Origin: an uncultured Clostridia bacterium
GTDB lineage: Bacteria > Bacillota > Clostridia > Oscillospirales > Feifaniaceae
DNA: 64,000 nt
Reading direction: 5' to 3'
Assembly (NCBI GenBank): GCA_944376235.1
Contig: CALWCA010000011.1
Coordinates: forward strand, 34,833-98,832
A program made the position numbers and the translations under genes. Under the pieces are notes generated by a model. That model worked only from the letters and a program-made list of their open reading frames with translations. It did no database searches and was not told where the DNA came from. Positions within the stretch are counted from its first letter, which is position 1. Every line of letters begins with the position of its first letter. This document shows, in pieces, positions 55,503 to 63,898 of the stretch.

Positions 55503-56698
55503 AAGGAAATGTCCTCCCCTCTGTATCTGGCAATGGCGGCGCAGTCCTTGTCCCCGCGCCCCGAAAGATTGACGACCAGGATATCGTCCTTGCTCATGGT
55601 GGGAGCGATGGCCATGGCGTGGGCCACGGCGTGAGAACTCTCGATGGCCGGGATGATGCCCTCGGTGCGCGAGAGGTATTCAAAGGCGTCGACGGCCTGA
55701 TCGTCGGTAATGGCCACATATTCGGCGCGGCCGGTGTCATACAGGGCGGCGTGCTCAGGGCCCACGCCCGGGTAGTCGAGCCCTGCCGAAATGGAGTAGA
55801 CGGGGGCAATCTGGCCCTGCTCGTCCTGGCAGAAGTAGGATTTCATGCCGTGGAAGATGCCGACCGAGCCCGTGACGATGGTGGCGGCCGTCTCCTTGGT
55901 GTTGACGCCGCGCCCGGCCGCCTCACAGCCGATCAGGCGAACATCCTTGTCGGGAATGAAGTGGAAGAAGGCGCCGATGGCGTTGGAGCCGCCGCCCACG
56001 CAGGCCAGCACGGCGGTGGGCAGACGCCCCTCCTTTTCGAGAATCTGCTCTCTGATTTCCTTGGAAATAACGGCCTGAAAATCCCGCACGATGGTGGGGA
56101 AGGGGTGCGGGCCCATGACCGAGCCCAGCACATAGTGGGTGTCGCGCAGACGCGCCGACCACTCGCGCATGGCGCCTGAGACTGCGTCCTTGAGCGTGGC
56201 GGTGCCCGAGCTCACGCCGTGCACCCGTGCGCCCAGCAGGCGCATGCGGTAGACGTTGAGCGCCTGGCGGCGCATGTCTTCCTCGCCCATGTAGACGTCG
56301 CACTCCATGTCGAAGAGTGCCGCCGCCGTGGCCGTTGCCACGCCGTGCTGCCCCGCGCCGGTCTCGGCCAAAAGGCGGGTTTTCCCCATGCGCTTTGCCA
56401 GCAGCGCCTGGCCCAGCACGTTGTTGATCTTGTGGGCGCCGGTGTGGTTGAGGTCTTCGCGCTTGAGGTAGATTTTCGCCCCGCCCAGATCCTCGCTCAT
56501 TTTCTTTGCGTGGTAGAGCAGCGAGGGGCGGCCGGTGTAATTTTGGAAAAGGTCGGCAAGCTCTGCCTGAAAGTCCCTGTCGTTTTTATAAAAGTCATAG
56601 GCCTGCTCCAGTTCGGCAAGCGCCCCCATCAGGCCCTCGGGGACGTATTGCCCGCCGTGCGCGCCAAATCTTCCCTTTGAAGTCAGTTGCTCGGACAT
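55499..56698 (-). CDS. trpB: tryptophan synthase beta chain
   Basis: This 399-residue PLP enzyme joins indole and serine into tryptophan. It is canonical: [13 protein letters not shown] at the N-terminus, PLP lysine K90 in [17 protein letters not shown], the phosphate cup [10 protein letters not shown], and [10 protein letters not shown] near the end. This is the TrpB1 type that partners TrpA. AAAGGAG lies nine bases before ATG 56698. Expression is governed by the T-box leader upstream. Confidence 0.96.
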   Translation of the reverse strand: MSEQLTSKGRFGAHGGQYVPEGLMGALAELEQAYDFYKNDRDFQAELADLFQNYTGRPSLLYHAKKMSEDLGGAKIYLKREDLNHTGAHKINNVLGQALLAKRMGKTRLLAETGAGQHGVATATAAALFDMECDVYMGEEDMRRQALNVYRMRLLGARVHGVSSGTATLKDAVSGAMREWSARLRDTHYVLGSVMGPHPFPTIVRDFQAVISKEIREQILEKEGRLPTAVLACVGGGSNAIGAFFHFIPDKDVRLIGCEAAGRGVNTKETAATIVTGSVGIFHGMKSYFCQDEQGQIAPVYSISAGLDYPGVGPEHAALYDTGRAEYVAITDDQAVDAFEYLSRTEGIIPAIESSHAVAHAMAIAPTMSKDDILVVNLSGRGDKDCAAIARYRGEDISL

Positions 56699-56865
56699 AT
56701 AAAAAAACTCCTTTGCATTTAGTGGTGCGGCACGCGTGCCGCGAGATGGAAAAGGGAATCCCGCTTCACCATCGCGGATGCTCACGCGAAACGGTGCGAA
56801 GACGGTAAAAAAACTCGATGTGTGACAAATCAAAATCCTCCTCGGAGAAATTTTCCTGCCGAAGA

Positions 56866-57168
56866 CGAGAAAACGCCCGTCCTCGACGAAAAAACGTCAA
56901 GGACGAGCGTAAAACACACCCGCGGTGCCACCTTGCTTCACGAAGCCGACCCGGCTCGTGCCCTTTGACGGGATACCGACATATCCCCGGCAACTCACGC
57001 ATGCCCACGCGTCGCAGAATACTCAGCTTTTTCAAAAGCCTTTGACTGCGCCCTCAGCGGCCCATTTGACGACGTGTTTTCTGCCCGACTCTCAGCACCG
57101 CGGGCTCTCTGTAAGAGCATCGTCGCCGTTATCCCCGCGTCAACGGTTTCACAAGCGAATATGAAATT
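56866..57168 (-). ncRNA. T-box leader, probably tRNA-Trp specific
   Basis: On the minus strand, a 300-base leader ends with the T-box core AGGTGGCACCGCGG (56933-56920) and then a terminator (stem arms about 56873-56888 and 56894-56909, with TTTT at 56869-56872). A UGG triplet sits in AAATGGGCC (about 57058-57066), a plausible specifier for tRNA-Trp, with the AGTA-like and Stem II/III elements between. Uncharged tRNA-Trp would stabilise the antiterminator and allow trpBA expression. Confidence 0.9.
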
Positions 57169-57174
57169 GCTACA

Positions 57175-57203
57175 AGGATACCACGCAAAAAGAACAATGT
57201 CAA
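57175..57203 (-). promoter_or_regulatory. trpBA promoter
   Basis: Minus-strand perfect TTGACA (57203-57198), 17-base spacer, TATCCT (57180-57175), directly upstream of the T-box leader. Confidence 0.85.
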
Positions 57204-57272
57204 TTGTATCATTTCACAAAATTTTGAAGGAAACAAAAGCTGACCTTGCCGCAGGACAACCAAAAACCGCCC

Positions 57273-58634
57273 TCAGGGAAGCGGAGCTCCCGGCGGCCGG
57301 GCTCCATAGGAGAGCAGCAGCTTGGCATAAAATTCGGCGGCGGCGTCAAAGCCGGTTTCGGGCAGGCGCTCGTTGGCGCTGTGTACGCTGGCAAGCGAAG
57401 CCTGATCCACATAATAGGGGGCAAAGCGATAGACATGTTCGCAGATGTCGTGATAGTGGCGCGCGTCGCTGCCTGCCAGCATGAGGTAGGGGATGACTAC
57501 GGCGTCGGGGGCAAGCTCGCCCGCCAGCCGGGCCACCAGGTCAAAGGTCTCGTCCTGAAGGGACTGGGGAGAGGGCTCGCAGCCGGCCAGAAGCGTCACT
57601 TCGATGTCGTCGCCCGCCACGGCACACAGATGGCGCCGCACCGATTCGACGGTATCTCCCGGAAGAATGCGGCAGTTGACGGTGATGGAGGCGCTCTCAG
57701 GCAGCACGTTGGGGGCTTTGGCCCCCTGAGCCATGGTCACGGCGGTGGTGGTGCGGATCATGGCGTTGGTGGCGCGCTTTTGTCCAAGCAGCCTTTTGAG
57801 CGGCCCCCGCAGGGCTTTTTGATGCGAGAGCGCGAAGGCCGCCCCCTGCCCCATATAGGGTGCGGCAGCCTCAAGCGTCTTTGAGACGGTGCGCAGCAGA
57901 CGCGCCGGCATGGGATTTTGTTCAATGGCCACGGCGGCGCGAGCAATGCGTCCCACGGCGGTGCCGGGCCCCGGCTGGCTGGAATGGCCGCCCTCGTCGC
58001 GTGCGGTCAGCAGGAAGTCTGCCGAGCCTTTTTCGGCCAGTCCGATAACGGCGATGCGCAAAGGGATACCCAGAGCGGCTCCGTCGGTGATGCAGCCGCC
58101 CTCGTCGATGACAAGGCCCAGCCGGACGCCGCGCGACTTGAGAAGCTCAACGATGGCCCGCGCGCCCGATGCCGCGCTGAGCACCTCCTCGTTGTGCCCG
58201 TAGCACAGGTAGACATCGCAGTGCGGGGACCACCCGTCCTTCAGCAGAGCTTCCACGGCCTCCATCTGGGCGAGCAGCTGGCACTTGTTGTCAAACACAC
58301 CCCGGCCGTAGACATATCCGCCCTCCCGCGTGAGGGAGAAGGGCGGATGCTTCCACAGGGAAAGCTCCCCTGCCGGCACCACATCAAGGTGGGCCAGCAG
58401 GGCAACAGGATGCGCAGGGCTGGAGCCGTCGCCCCTCCACCGGTAGAGCAGCGAGGCGCCTTGCACCACCTCGCAGGACAGGTGACGGTGCACGAGAGGG
58501 TAAGCTGCCTGCAAATAGGCATACAGGGCCTGAAAAGGCATGAGGTTTTCGGCGTCTGCGTGAGCTTTTGAGATTGTTTCAAATTCAATCATAGGGGCAT
58601 AGCGACTCAAAATGGCGTCGTTGTCAAAAACCAT
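57273..58634 (-). CDS. M20 family metallopeptidase (carboxypeptidase-like)
   Basis: This 453-residue protein has the zinc ligands of the M20 family: the His and Asp in LLAHLDVVP, Asp in GVFDNKCQL, the Glu pair in CYGHNEEVLS, Asp-Glu in VIDEGG, and a C-terminal His in SVHSANERLP. The dimerisation insert is present (about 200-330; ADFLLTARDEGGHSSQPG). The layout resembles the CPS1/PepV-like Gly-X carboxypeptidases. No signal peptide is seen, so it likely trims peptides in the cytoplasm. Start ATG 58634 with GGAG nine bases upstream. Confidence 0.9.
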   Translation of the reverse strand: MVFDNDAILSRYAPMIEFETISKAHADAENLMPFQALYAYLQAAYPLVHRHLSCEVVQGASLLYRWRGDGSSPAHPVALLAHLDVVPAGELSLWKHPPFSLTREGGYVYGRGVFDNKCQLLAQMEAVEALLKDGWSPHCDVYLCYGHNEEVLSAASGARAIVELLKSRGVRLGLVIDEGGCITDGAALGIPLRIAVIGLAEKGSADFLLTARDEGGHSSQPGPGTAVGRIARAAVAIEQNPMPARLLRTVSKTLEAAAPYMGQGAAFALSHQKALRGPLKRLLGQKRATNAMIRTTTAVTMAQGAKAPNVLPESASITVNCRILPGDTVESVRRHLCAVAGDDIEVTLLAGCEPSPQSLQDETFDLVARLAGELAPDAVVIPYLMLAGSDARHYHDICEHVYRFAPYYVDQASLASVHSANERLPETGFDAAAEFYAKLLLSYGARPPGAPLP

Positions 58635-58815
58635 AGCATAAACTCCTGAAAAAGTAAGGATTGCAGGCGGGAAAAGACAAAAAAATCTAAAAAACCAATT
58701 GCCTTTGCCGTTCGGTTGTGATATGCTGTTTGATACGGAACAAGGCGATTTGCAGGATTTTCGCAAAAAGCGAAAATCCTGCTGACTTCGTGAGAGCGGC
58801 GTGGGCTTGCAGGGG

Positions 58816-59364
58816 TTATTTTCTTCCGGCGACAAAGCCGCCCAGCACATATTTGGTTTCATTTGCCAGCACAAAGGCGTGCGGGTCGAGACTCTGCAGG
58901 AGACGGCGGAAGTCTTTTTGACGGTTGCTTTTCATGACGGCGATGAGCAGGTATTTTTCGCTTCCGAATTCCGAGCCGTTCACATCGAGCACCGAGATGG
59001 CAAATCCGGCTTCACGAATGGCGGTGAGCAGGGAATCGTCTCTGCTGCTGGTGATGACCTGCAGCGTCACATCGCCCTTGATGAGCAGTTCGGCAAGCCG
59101 GCCACCCACAAAGGTTCCGGCAGCAAAGCCGCCGGCGTAGGCCACGGCAAGGGCAAGCCCGCCGGCGTCGGAGGCAAGGGCTTCGCGGACAATCAAAAAC
59201 CACACCAGCGTTTCAAAAAATCCGATGCAGGTAGCCTCAAGCGTTTTTCCGCGCACTGAAAAAATGGTGCGCACGGTGGAAAGCGAAACGTCGAGAATCC
59301 GGCAGAAGAAGATTTTGACGCACAGCAGGGCAAGCGCAGCGTTAAAAGAGGCAAAAACGGGCAT
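58816..59364 (-). CDS. UPF0316 / DUF2179 membrane protein
   Basis: This 182-residue protein has three N-terminal helices (about 8-28, 40-58 and 65-90; KIFFCRILDVSLSTVRTIFSVRG is a family motif) and a C-terminal cytoplasmic DUF2179 domain (about 100-170). DUF2179 domains resemble ACT-like sensors and may bind small ligands. AAAGGAG lies eight bases before ATG 59364. The role is unknown, though it is widely conserved in Firmicutes. Confidence 0.88.
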   Translation of the reverse strand: MPVFASFNAALALLCVKIFFCRILDVSLSTVRTIFSVRGKTLEATCIGFFETLVWFLIVREALASDAGGLALAVAYAGGFAAGTFVGGRLAELLIKGDVTLQVITSSRDDSLLTAIREAGFAISVLDVNGSEFGSEKYLLIAVMKSNRQKDFRRLLQSLDPHAFVLANETKYVLGGFVAGRK

Positions 59365-59414
59365 AGGTCTTCTCCTTTCAAGCATAAAACGGGAAAAGGA
59401 ACATGATTACCTGT

Positions 59415-59443
59415 ATCGTACTCTCTGACCGGGGGATTGTAAA
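59415..59443 (-). promoter_or_regulatory. promoter of the UPF0316 gene
   Basis: Minus-strand TTTACA (59443-59438), 17-base spacer, TACGAT (59420-59415). Confidence 0.5.
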
Positions 59444-59523
59444 GGCCAAAACACGGGAATTTTTGAGGCGAACTCATTTACATATAGACAGCAATGGGAG
59501 CAAATTCAGAGGAGGGAATGTTT

Positions 59524-60876
59524 TTGTCACTGGATCAGAACATCACACTCGACCGAAAAACAATTTTCCGAATGCTCATCCCGGTGCTCATTGACCAGCT
59601 TTTTATTACGCTGTTGCCCATTGTCAACACCGTGGTGGTCAGCGCGCTGGGGCAGAGCTCGATGTCGGGTGTGTCCATTGTCGACCAAATCAATCAGCTC
59701 ATCAGCTTTACGGTGGTTGCGATTGGCATGGGCGGCGCCGTCATGGCGGCGCAGTATACGGGGCGTGGGGATCAAAACGGTGTTTCGCGCGTTGTTAAGC
59801 AGTCTTACAGCTCGTCCTTCCTTGTCACCATTGCGGTGACGGTAGCGGTTGTGGTGTTCGCCAGCCCCATCATTTCCATGGCTCTTTCGGGGGCCGATGA
59901 GGAAATGAAGTCGATTGCCTACAGATATCTGCTGATCACCTGCTTTTCCTATCCTTTTTACGGGTTTTACTCCAACACCACGCAGATCCTTCGCGGGATC
60001 GGACGTCCCAGAGAGGCCATGGTGACATCGGTTGTGATGAACACGGCTATTTTTGTCATCAATGCCGCGTGCATCTATGTGCTGGAGCTGGGAATCATCG
60101 GTGCGGGCCTTGCCACGCTGTTCGGACGTGTGGTGGGCGCCGTGGTGGGCTATTTCATGGTGGGACGCACGGGTGCTGCCAAGAGGCTGGCAGATTTCTT
60201 TACGCTCAAGCTGGAGTGGCCCATGCAGAAGATGATGCTCAGCCTGGGTGTTCCGGCCGGAATGCAGTCTTTCTTCTTTGTCGGTGCAAGGCTGGTGATG
60301 AACGTCTTTATTCTCCCCTTTGGCGACGACCACTATGCCGCAAATGTGGTGTTCACCCAAATGCTTGATTTGCAGTGTACCGGGTCAACCGTTGTGGCGG
60401 CTCTGGCACCGGCCATTATGGGAATGGCCAAGGGCAAGGGAGACCAGGAGGGTATACAAAAGGCCTTTAAAGATCTCAACTATCTGTCCTTTTGGCTGGG
60501 GGCAGTGCTCAGCTTTTTGCCCATTCCCTTCTTAAAGCAGATTGCGCAGCTTTATCATCTCACGCCTGAGGCCGCGGCGATTGCCGACAAGCTGATTTTG
60601 TGGAATCCGGTTTACATCATCGCCCTGGTCTGGTTTGCCCAGGCGGCACCCGCCGCATTTCGCGGCATCGGCGATTCGCTCATTCCGCCCGTTATCATGG
60701 TGACGGGAATCTGGGTGGGCCGCGTGTTGACCTGCATCGTGTGTACCAAGTTCCTCAACATGGGTGCTTACGGGTTGTATTGGGCGCTGGTGGGCGACTA
60801 CACGGTTCGCTCGGTGCTTTACTACTGGAGATACAAGTCGGGTGCCTGGCTGAGGGCACAACGGGGCGTGGAATAG
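59524..60876 (+). CDS. MATE family efflux transporter
   Basis: This 450-residue membrane protein has about 12 helices. Family cues include IPVLIDQLFITLLPIVNTVVV near the N-terminus, GMGGAVMAAQYTGRGD, and GVPAGMQSFFFVGARLVMN in the middle. The start is uncertain: TTG 59524 lies eight bases after AGGAGG and fits best by spacing; ATG 59518 is only two bases after it, and ATG 59494 has no ribosome site. The YlmH gene follows by one base, an unusual pairing that suggests joint transcription. Substrate unknown. Confidence 0.88.
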   Translation: MSLDQNITLDRKTIFRMLIPVLIDQLFITLLPIVNTVVVSALGQSSMSGVSIVDQINQLISFTVVAIGMGGAVMAAQYTGRGDQNGVSRVVKQSYSSSFLVTIAVTVAVVVFASPIISMALSGADEEMKSIAYRYLLITCFSYPFYGFYSNTTQILRGIGRPREAMVTSVVMNTAIFVINAACIYVLELGIIGAGLATLFGRVVGAVVGYFMVGRTGAAKRLADFFTLKLEWPMQKMMLSLGVPAGMQSFFFVGARLVMNVFILPFGDDHYAANVVFTQMLDLQCTGSTVVAALAPAIMGMAKGKGDQEGIQKAFKDLNYLSFWLGAVLSFLPIPFLKQIAQLYHLTPEAAAIADKLILWNPVYIIALVWFAQAAPAAFRGIGDSLIPPVIMVTGIWVGRVLTCIVCTKFLNMGAYGLYWALVGDYTVRSVLYYWRYKSGAWLRAQRGVE

Positions 60877-60877
60877 T

Positions 60878-61669
60878 ATGGGACAGAGCAAAACGGACCT
60901 GTTGGAGCGCTTTGCCGCCCGGGCGGAGGACAGACCTCTGCTCGGGCGGCTGCTCGATTTGTCGGAGGCAGCCGACCACCGTGGACGGGCGCAGCCTTCC
61001 CGCTTTCTGGACGCAAGGCAGCAGGGGCTGGCTGCGGCTCTGCTGAATGCGGCAGGGCGGCCCTATCTGCTGTGGGGCGGCTATGAGGAGGCCGAGCGCC
61101 GGGTGGTGGTGCTGCTGCCCGATTCGTCTGAGCCGCCGGAGCGGCATGCCTCGTCGGCAGGGATCGCCGTACTGCGGGCCGATACGGCTACCCGGGGGCT
61201 TTCCCACCGGGATTATTTGGGGGCTCTGATGGGGCAGCGTATCGAGCGCGAGCTCATTGGAGACATCCTGGTGGGGGATTACGGGGCGCAGATTCTGGCG
61301 TGTCGGGAGATCGTTCCCTTTTTGCTGCAGAACTTTACGGGAGCGGGCCGTGCGAGGCTGACACTGAGCGAAATTTCTCCCGATGAGCTCCGGCTGCCGG
61401 TGCGCCAGATGGAGCGCCGCAGAGATTTTGTTTCCTCGCTTCGGCTGGACTGCGTTGTAGCCTGCGGGTTTCGCCTGTCCAGGCGTGAGGCGGCCGAGGC
61501 CGTGTATGCTGGACGGGTGCTGGTAGACGGGCTGCCCTGTGAAAAGCCCGACCGTCAGATGACGCCGGGGCAGATGCTGACGCTGCGGGGAAAGGGCCGC
61601 GTGACGCTTGAGCAGGTGGGAGGGCTCTCCCGCAAGGGGCGCATCGCGGTGACGCTGCTGGTATGGTGA
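60878..61669 (+). CDS. YlmH-like S4-domain RNA-binding protein
   Basis: This 263-residue protein matches YlmH of Gram-positives: an N-terminal ferredoxin-like region (about 1-160; HRDYLGALMGQRIERELIGDIL is characteristic), then a linker and an S4 RNA-binding domain (about 185-250; SLRLDCVVACGFRLSRREA then AGRVLVDGLPCEKPDRQMTPGQ). YlmH binds ribosomes and in Bacillus helps rescue stalled 50S subunits. Usually it sits near cell-division genes (ylmG, divIVA); here it follows a MATE gene instead. Confidence 0.9.
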   Translation: MGQSKTDLLERFAARAEDRPLLGRLLDLSEAADHRGRAQPSRFLDARQQGLAAALLNAAGRPYLLWGGYEEAERRVVVLLPDSSEPPERHASSAGIAVLRADTATRGLSHRDYLGALMGQRIERELIGDILVGDYGAQILACREIVPFLLQNFTGAGRARLTLSEISPDELRLPVRQMERRRDFVSSLRLDCVVACGFRLSRREAAEAVYAGRVLVDGLPCEKPDRQMTPGQMLTLRGKGRVTLEQVGGLSRKGRIAVTLLVW

Positions 61670-61813
61670 TTCCCTACAATATATAAAAATAAAATAAAAA
61701 TAAGCAAACCCCTTGCATCCCCTCGGGAAGTCTGATATATTGAACATATCACTGGAGATGGGGCCGAACCCCGGAGGACAGGGATATGTGTCAGCGAGAG
61801 GAGGATGCCCGCC
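61670..61813 (+). other. intergenic region with promoter
   Basis: 144 AT-rich bases. An A/T tract at 61681-61702 precedes the promoter. A small inverted repeat (GGGG-CCGAA-CCCC, about 61756-61770) lies in the leader. Confidence 0.5.
61713..61741 (+). promoter_or_regulatory. promoter of the PC4-like gene
   Basis: TTGCAT (61713-61718), 17-base spacer, TATATT (61736-61741), with an upstream A-rich tract resembling an UP element. Confidence 0.78.
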
Positions 61814-62047
61814 ATGGCCGAGCTGAAATATGAGATTACGGCGCAAATCGGAGTGCTGTCTGAGCGTTCGGGCTGGACCAAGGAGCTCAACATGATCCGA
61901 TGGAATGACCGCGACCCGAAATACGATATCAGGGATTGGTCTCCTGACAAGGCCAAGATGAGCAAGGGCATCACCATGACGCTGGAAGAAGTCATTGCGC
62001 TGCGCGATTTGCTCAACGGGCTGGATTTGGAATCGGTGGCGGACTGA
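61814..62047 (+). CDS. YdbC-like PC4/p15 single-stranded DNA-binding family protein
   Basis: This 77-residue protein has the bacterial PC4-like (YdbC, COG4443) pattern: ITAQIGVLSERSGWTKELNMIRWND, then KYDIRDWSPDKAKMSKGITMTLEE and a final helix (IALRDLLNGLDL). Family members bind single-stranded nucleic acid as dimers. AGGAGG at 61799-61804 fits ATG 61814 (nine bases); ATG 61805 abuts it. It has its own strong promoter. Confidence 0.87.
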   Translation: MAELKYEITAQIGVLSERSGWTKELNMIRWNDRDPKYDIRDWSPDKAKMSKGITMTLEEVIALRDLLNGLDLESVAD

Positions 62048-62443
62048 GTCTGAGCCGGGCAGCCGGTGCGTTCCGGCCCGGCATAGCAGCGAGGCAAAAG
62101 AAAAGGCGCGGCTGGCCGAGCAACCCCCTCCAAATGGGGCAGCGCCGAATCGCAGGTTCCCGAAAGCTGAAAACAGGGCAAGCTTGCGCTGTGAGCCGAG
62201 GAAAAGGCCTGCGGGCTGCGATTTATCAAAGTCGAATGGGAGCACCCCCCGGAATGCAAATCAAAGGAAGGCCAGGCTGAAGGGATTTTGCCCTTTGGCC
62301 TGTGTTTTTTTGGTGAAAAGGGGAACGATAGCATCACGGCAATCGACAAAAGAAAAGCCGCCTTTTGGCGGAGCATGTCGGAAGCGGCAGTTTGAGCGGG
62401 CGGCCGCGAGCTTATCCCCTGGACAAAATTGGAGGAATCCGTG
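62048..62443 (+). other. structured non-coding region before the LytR-CpsA-Psr gene
   Basis: About 400 bases with no gene but dense pairing: a CCGGGC/GCCCGG hairpin (62055-62081), a GGCGC..GCGCC stem enclosing CCCC/GGGG (about 62107-62151), and an AATCGCAGG / CCTGCGGGCTGCGATT domain (about 62150-62223) with inner GCAAGCTTGC. A terminator (62268-62311) follows. It could be a 3' UTR structure of the PC4 transcript or an independent RNA. The GGCCGAGCAACCCC stretch resembles part of SAM-riboswitch P2/P3, but the binding core is missing. Confidence 0.45.
62268..62311 (+). terminator. terminator downstream of the structured region
   Basis: Imperfect stem AAGGCCA..GAAGGG with CCCTTTGGCCT, followed by T7. 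Confidence 0.7.
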
Positions 62444-63490
62444 ATGAAAAAGCCAAAGATTTCCACTGTGGTGATCGCCGTGCTGGCTGTTATTTTTTTT
62501 GCGGTAGGGTGGTATTATGCCGCGCTTTCCAGCGCATATCAGAATGTGGTGGAGATTGAACCGCCGCCCTCTATTGATCAGCACGTCTCCGGCGGAGCAT
62601 ACAATGTTTTGCTTGCCGGGACCGACGGGGGAGACTTTTTGACCGATACGCTTATGCTTGCGCGGGTGGATTTGGACAATTCCAGCATTGCCCTTCTTTC
62701 TCTGATGCGCGACACCCGCGTCCGTCTGGGGAACCACTACGGGAAGCTCAACGCCGTCTACGGACGCGATGGGATGGAGGGGCTGATTTCCTGCGTCAAG
62801 GAGCTGACCGGCGCACCGGTGCACTATTATGCCCTAGTGGATCTGGAGGCCTTTAAGATTATTGTTGACGAGCTGGGCGGTGTGGATTTTGAAGTGCCGC
62901 AGGACATGTATTATCGGGACTCCTCTCAGGGCCTGCTCATTGATTTGAAGGCTGGCATGCAGCATCTTGACGGGGAACACGCCATGCAGCTGGTGCGCTT
63001 TCGCCGGTATGTGGAGGGCGACGTGCAGCGCACCCGTGTGCAGCAGCAGTTTGTCAAGGCGTTTATCGAGCAGAAATTCAAGGCCGAAAACCTGCTCAAG
63101 GTGCCGGATATTTTCAATCATCTGGAGGGTGAACTCAAAACCAACGTCACGCTGGCCGACATTCTCGACAAGGCCCCGGCGCTGCGCCTGTTCCAGGTGG
63201 AAGACGCCGTACAGATTCATGAGATGCCCGGAGTGGGGCAATATGTCGGCCAGGTGAGTTACTTCCTGCACGAGGAAGAGGAGCTGTACGATTTGTGCGA
63301 GCAGCATTTTGGCGGGACCGGCGCCCCCGAACAAAAGGTCTATACGGATTATTCCCTTGTCGTATCTTCGACGGCGCCCGCGCAGACGCAGGAGCCGGAG
63401 CAGACGCAGCAGCCGGAAGCGGTGCAGGAACCGGGGGGCGAAGTTCAGTCAACTGCCTCTGAGACGCCGCCTTCGGGCCAGGACACATGA
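62444..63490 (+). CDS. LytR-CpsA-Psr family wall glycopolymer ligase
   Basis: This 348-residue protein has one N-terminal membrane helix (about 8-27) and an outside LCP domain (about 55-220): LLAGTDGGDFLTDTLMLARVD, SLMRDTRVRL, and the C-terminal motif MQHLDGEHAMQLVRFRRYVEGDVQRTRVQQQ. LCP enzymes attach wall teichoic acid or other polymers to peptidoglycan, which is relevant to anchoring of the SLH proteins. The tail (about 295-348) is rich in Gln, Pro and Glu. TTGGAGGAA precedes ATG 62444. Confidence 0.91.
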   Translation: MKKPKISTVVIAVLAVIFFAVGWYYAALSSAYQNVVEIEPPPSIDQHVSGGAYNVLLAGTDGGDFLTDTLMLARVDLDNSSIALLSLMRDTRVRLGNHYGKLNAVYGRDGMEGLISCVKELTGAPVHYYALVDLEAFKIIVDELGGVDFEVPQDMYYRDSSQGLLIDLKAGMQHLDGEHAMQLVRFRRYVEGDVQRTRVQQQFVKAFIEQKFKAENLLKVPDIFNHLEGELKTNVTLADILDKAPALRLFQVEDAVQIHEMPGVGQYVGQVSYFLHEEEELYDLCEQHFGGTGAPEQKVYTDYSLVVSSTAPAQTQEPEQTQQPEAVQEPGGEVQSTASETPPSGQDT

Positions 63491-63563
63491 TTTCTCCGTC
63501 AAAAGTAACAAAACAAAAGCCTTAAATTCTGCGAAACAAGCCACAGGAGCTGCACGAAAAGAC

Positions 63564-63592
63564 TTGATATTTTTGGGAAAATAGGATACAAT
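63564..63592 (+). promoter_or_regulatory. rrn promoter P1
   Basis: TTGATA (63564-63569), 17-base spacer, TACAAT (63587-63592). A CAGGCACCCC/GGGGTGCCTG hairpin (63596-63623) begins right at the expected transcript start. Confidence 0.75.
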
Positions 63593-63662
63593 AAACAGGC
63601 ACCCCCTGAAATGGGGGTGCCTGTCCACAAATAAAAGCTTGCCAACGGATTTCAAAAAACTG

Positions 63663-63691
63663 TTGACAAGGGCCAGCTTTTGTGGTAGCAT
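63663..63691 (+). promoter_or_regulatory. rrn promoter P2
   Basis: Perfect TTGACA (63663-63668), 17-base spacer, TAGCAT (63686-63691). It is about 205 bases before 16S. Confidence 0.75.
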
Positions 63692-63898
63692 AATCTTTGC
63701 ACCTCAGGGAATGAGATGCAGACCGGACCTTGAAAATCGAACAACACTGAGAAGCGAAAGGACCCTTGGGAATACTTTGAGTGAAGGTGTTTTCAGGAAA
63801 CTGGAGATTCCAGGACAAGAAGTCAGAAGAAGTCCCGGATTGGGGAGCGGAAGTTTTTTGATCCGGGCGACGAAATGAGCTAAGAACGATCTAAGATA

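Larger units (their letters stand above)
63491..63898 (+). promoter_or_regulatory. rRNA operon promoter and leader region
   Basis: About 400 AT-rich bases. It holds two promoters (63564-63592 and 63663-63691), a perfect hairpin between them, and the leader with the boxA-like CTTGAAAATCGAACAAC (63730-63746), a usual antitermination site in Firmicutes rRNA leaders. No gene. Confidence 0.8.

Noticed and set aside
62100..62160. Possible SAM riboswitch
   Set aside because: The GGCCGAGCAACCCC...GGGG stretch resembles part of the SAM-I/IV P2-P3 region, but the closing P1 stem and GGUGC-like core are missing, and the downstream gene has no link to methionine.
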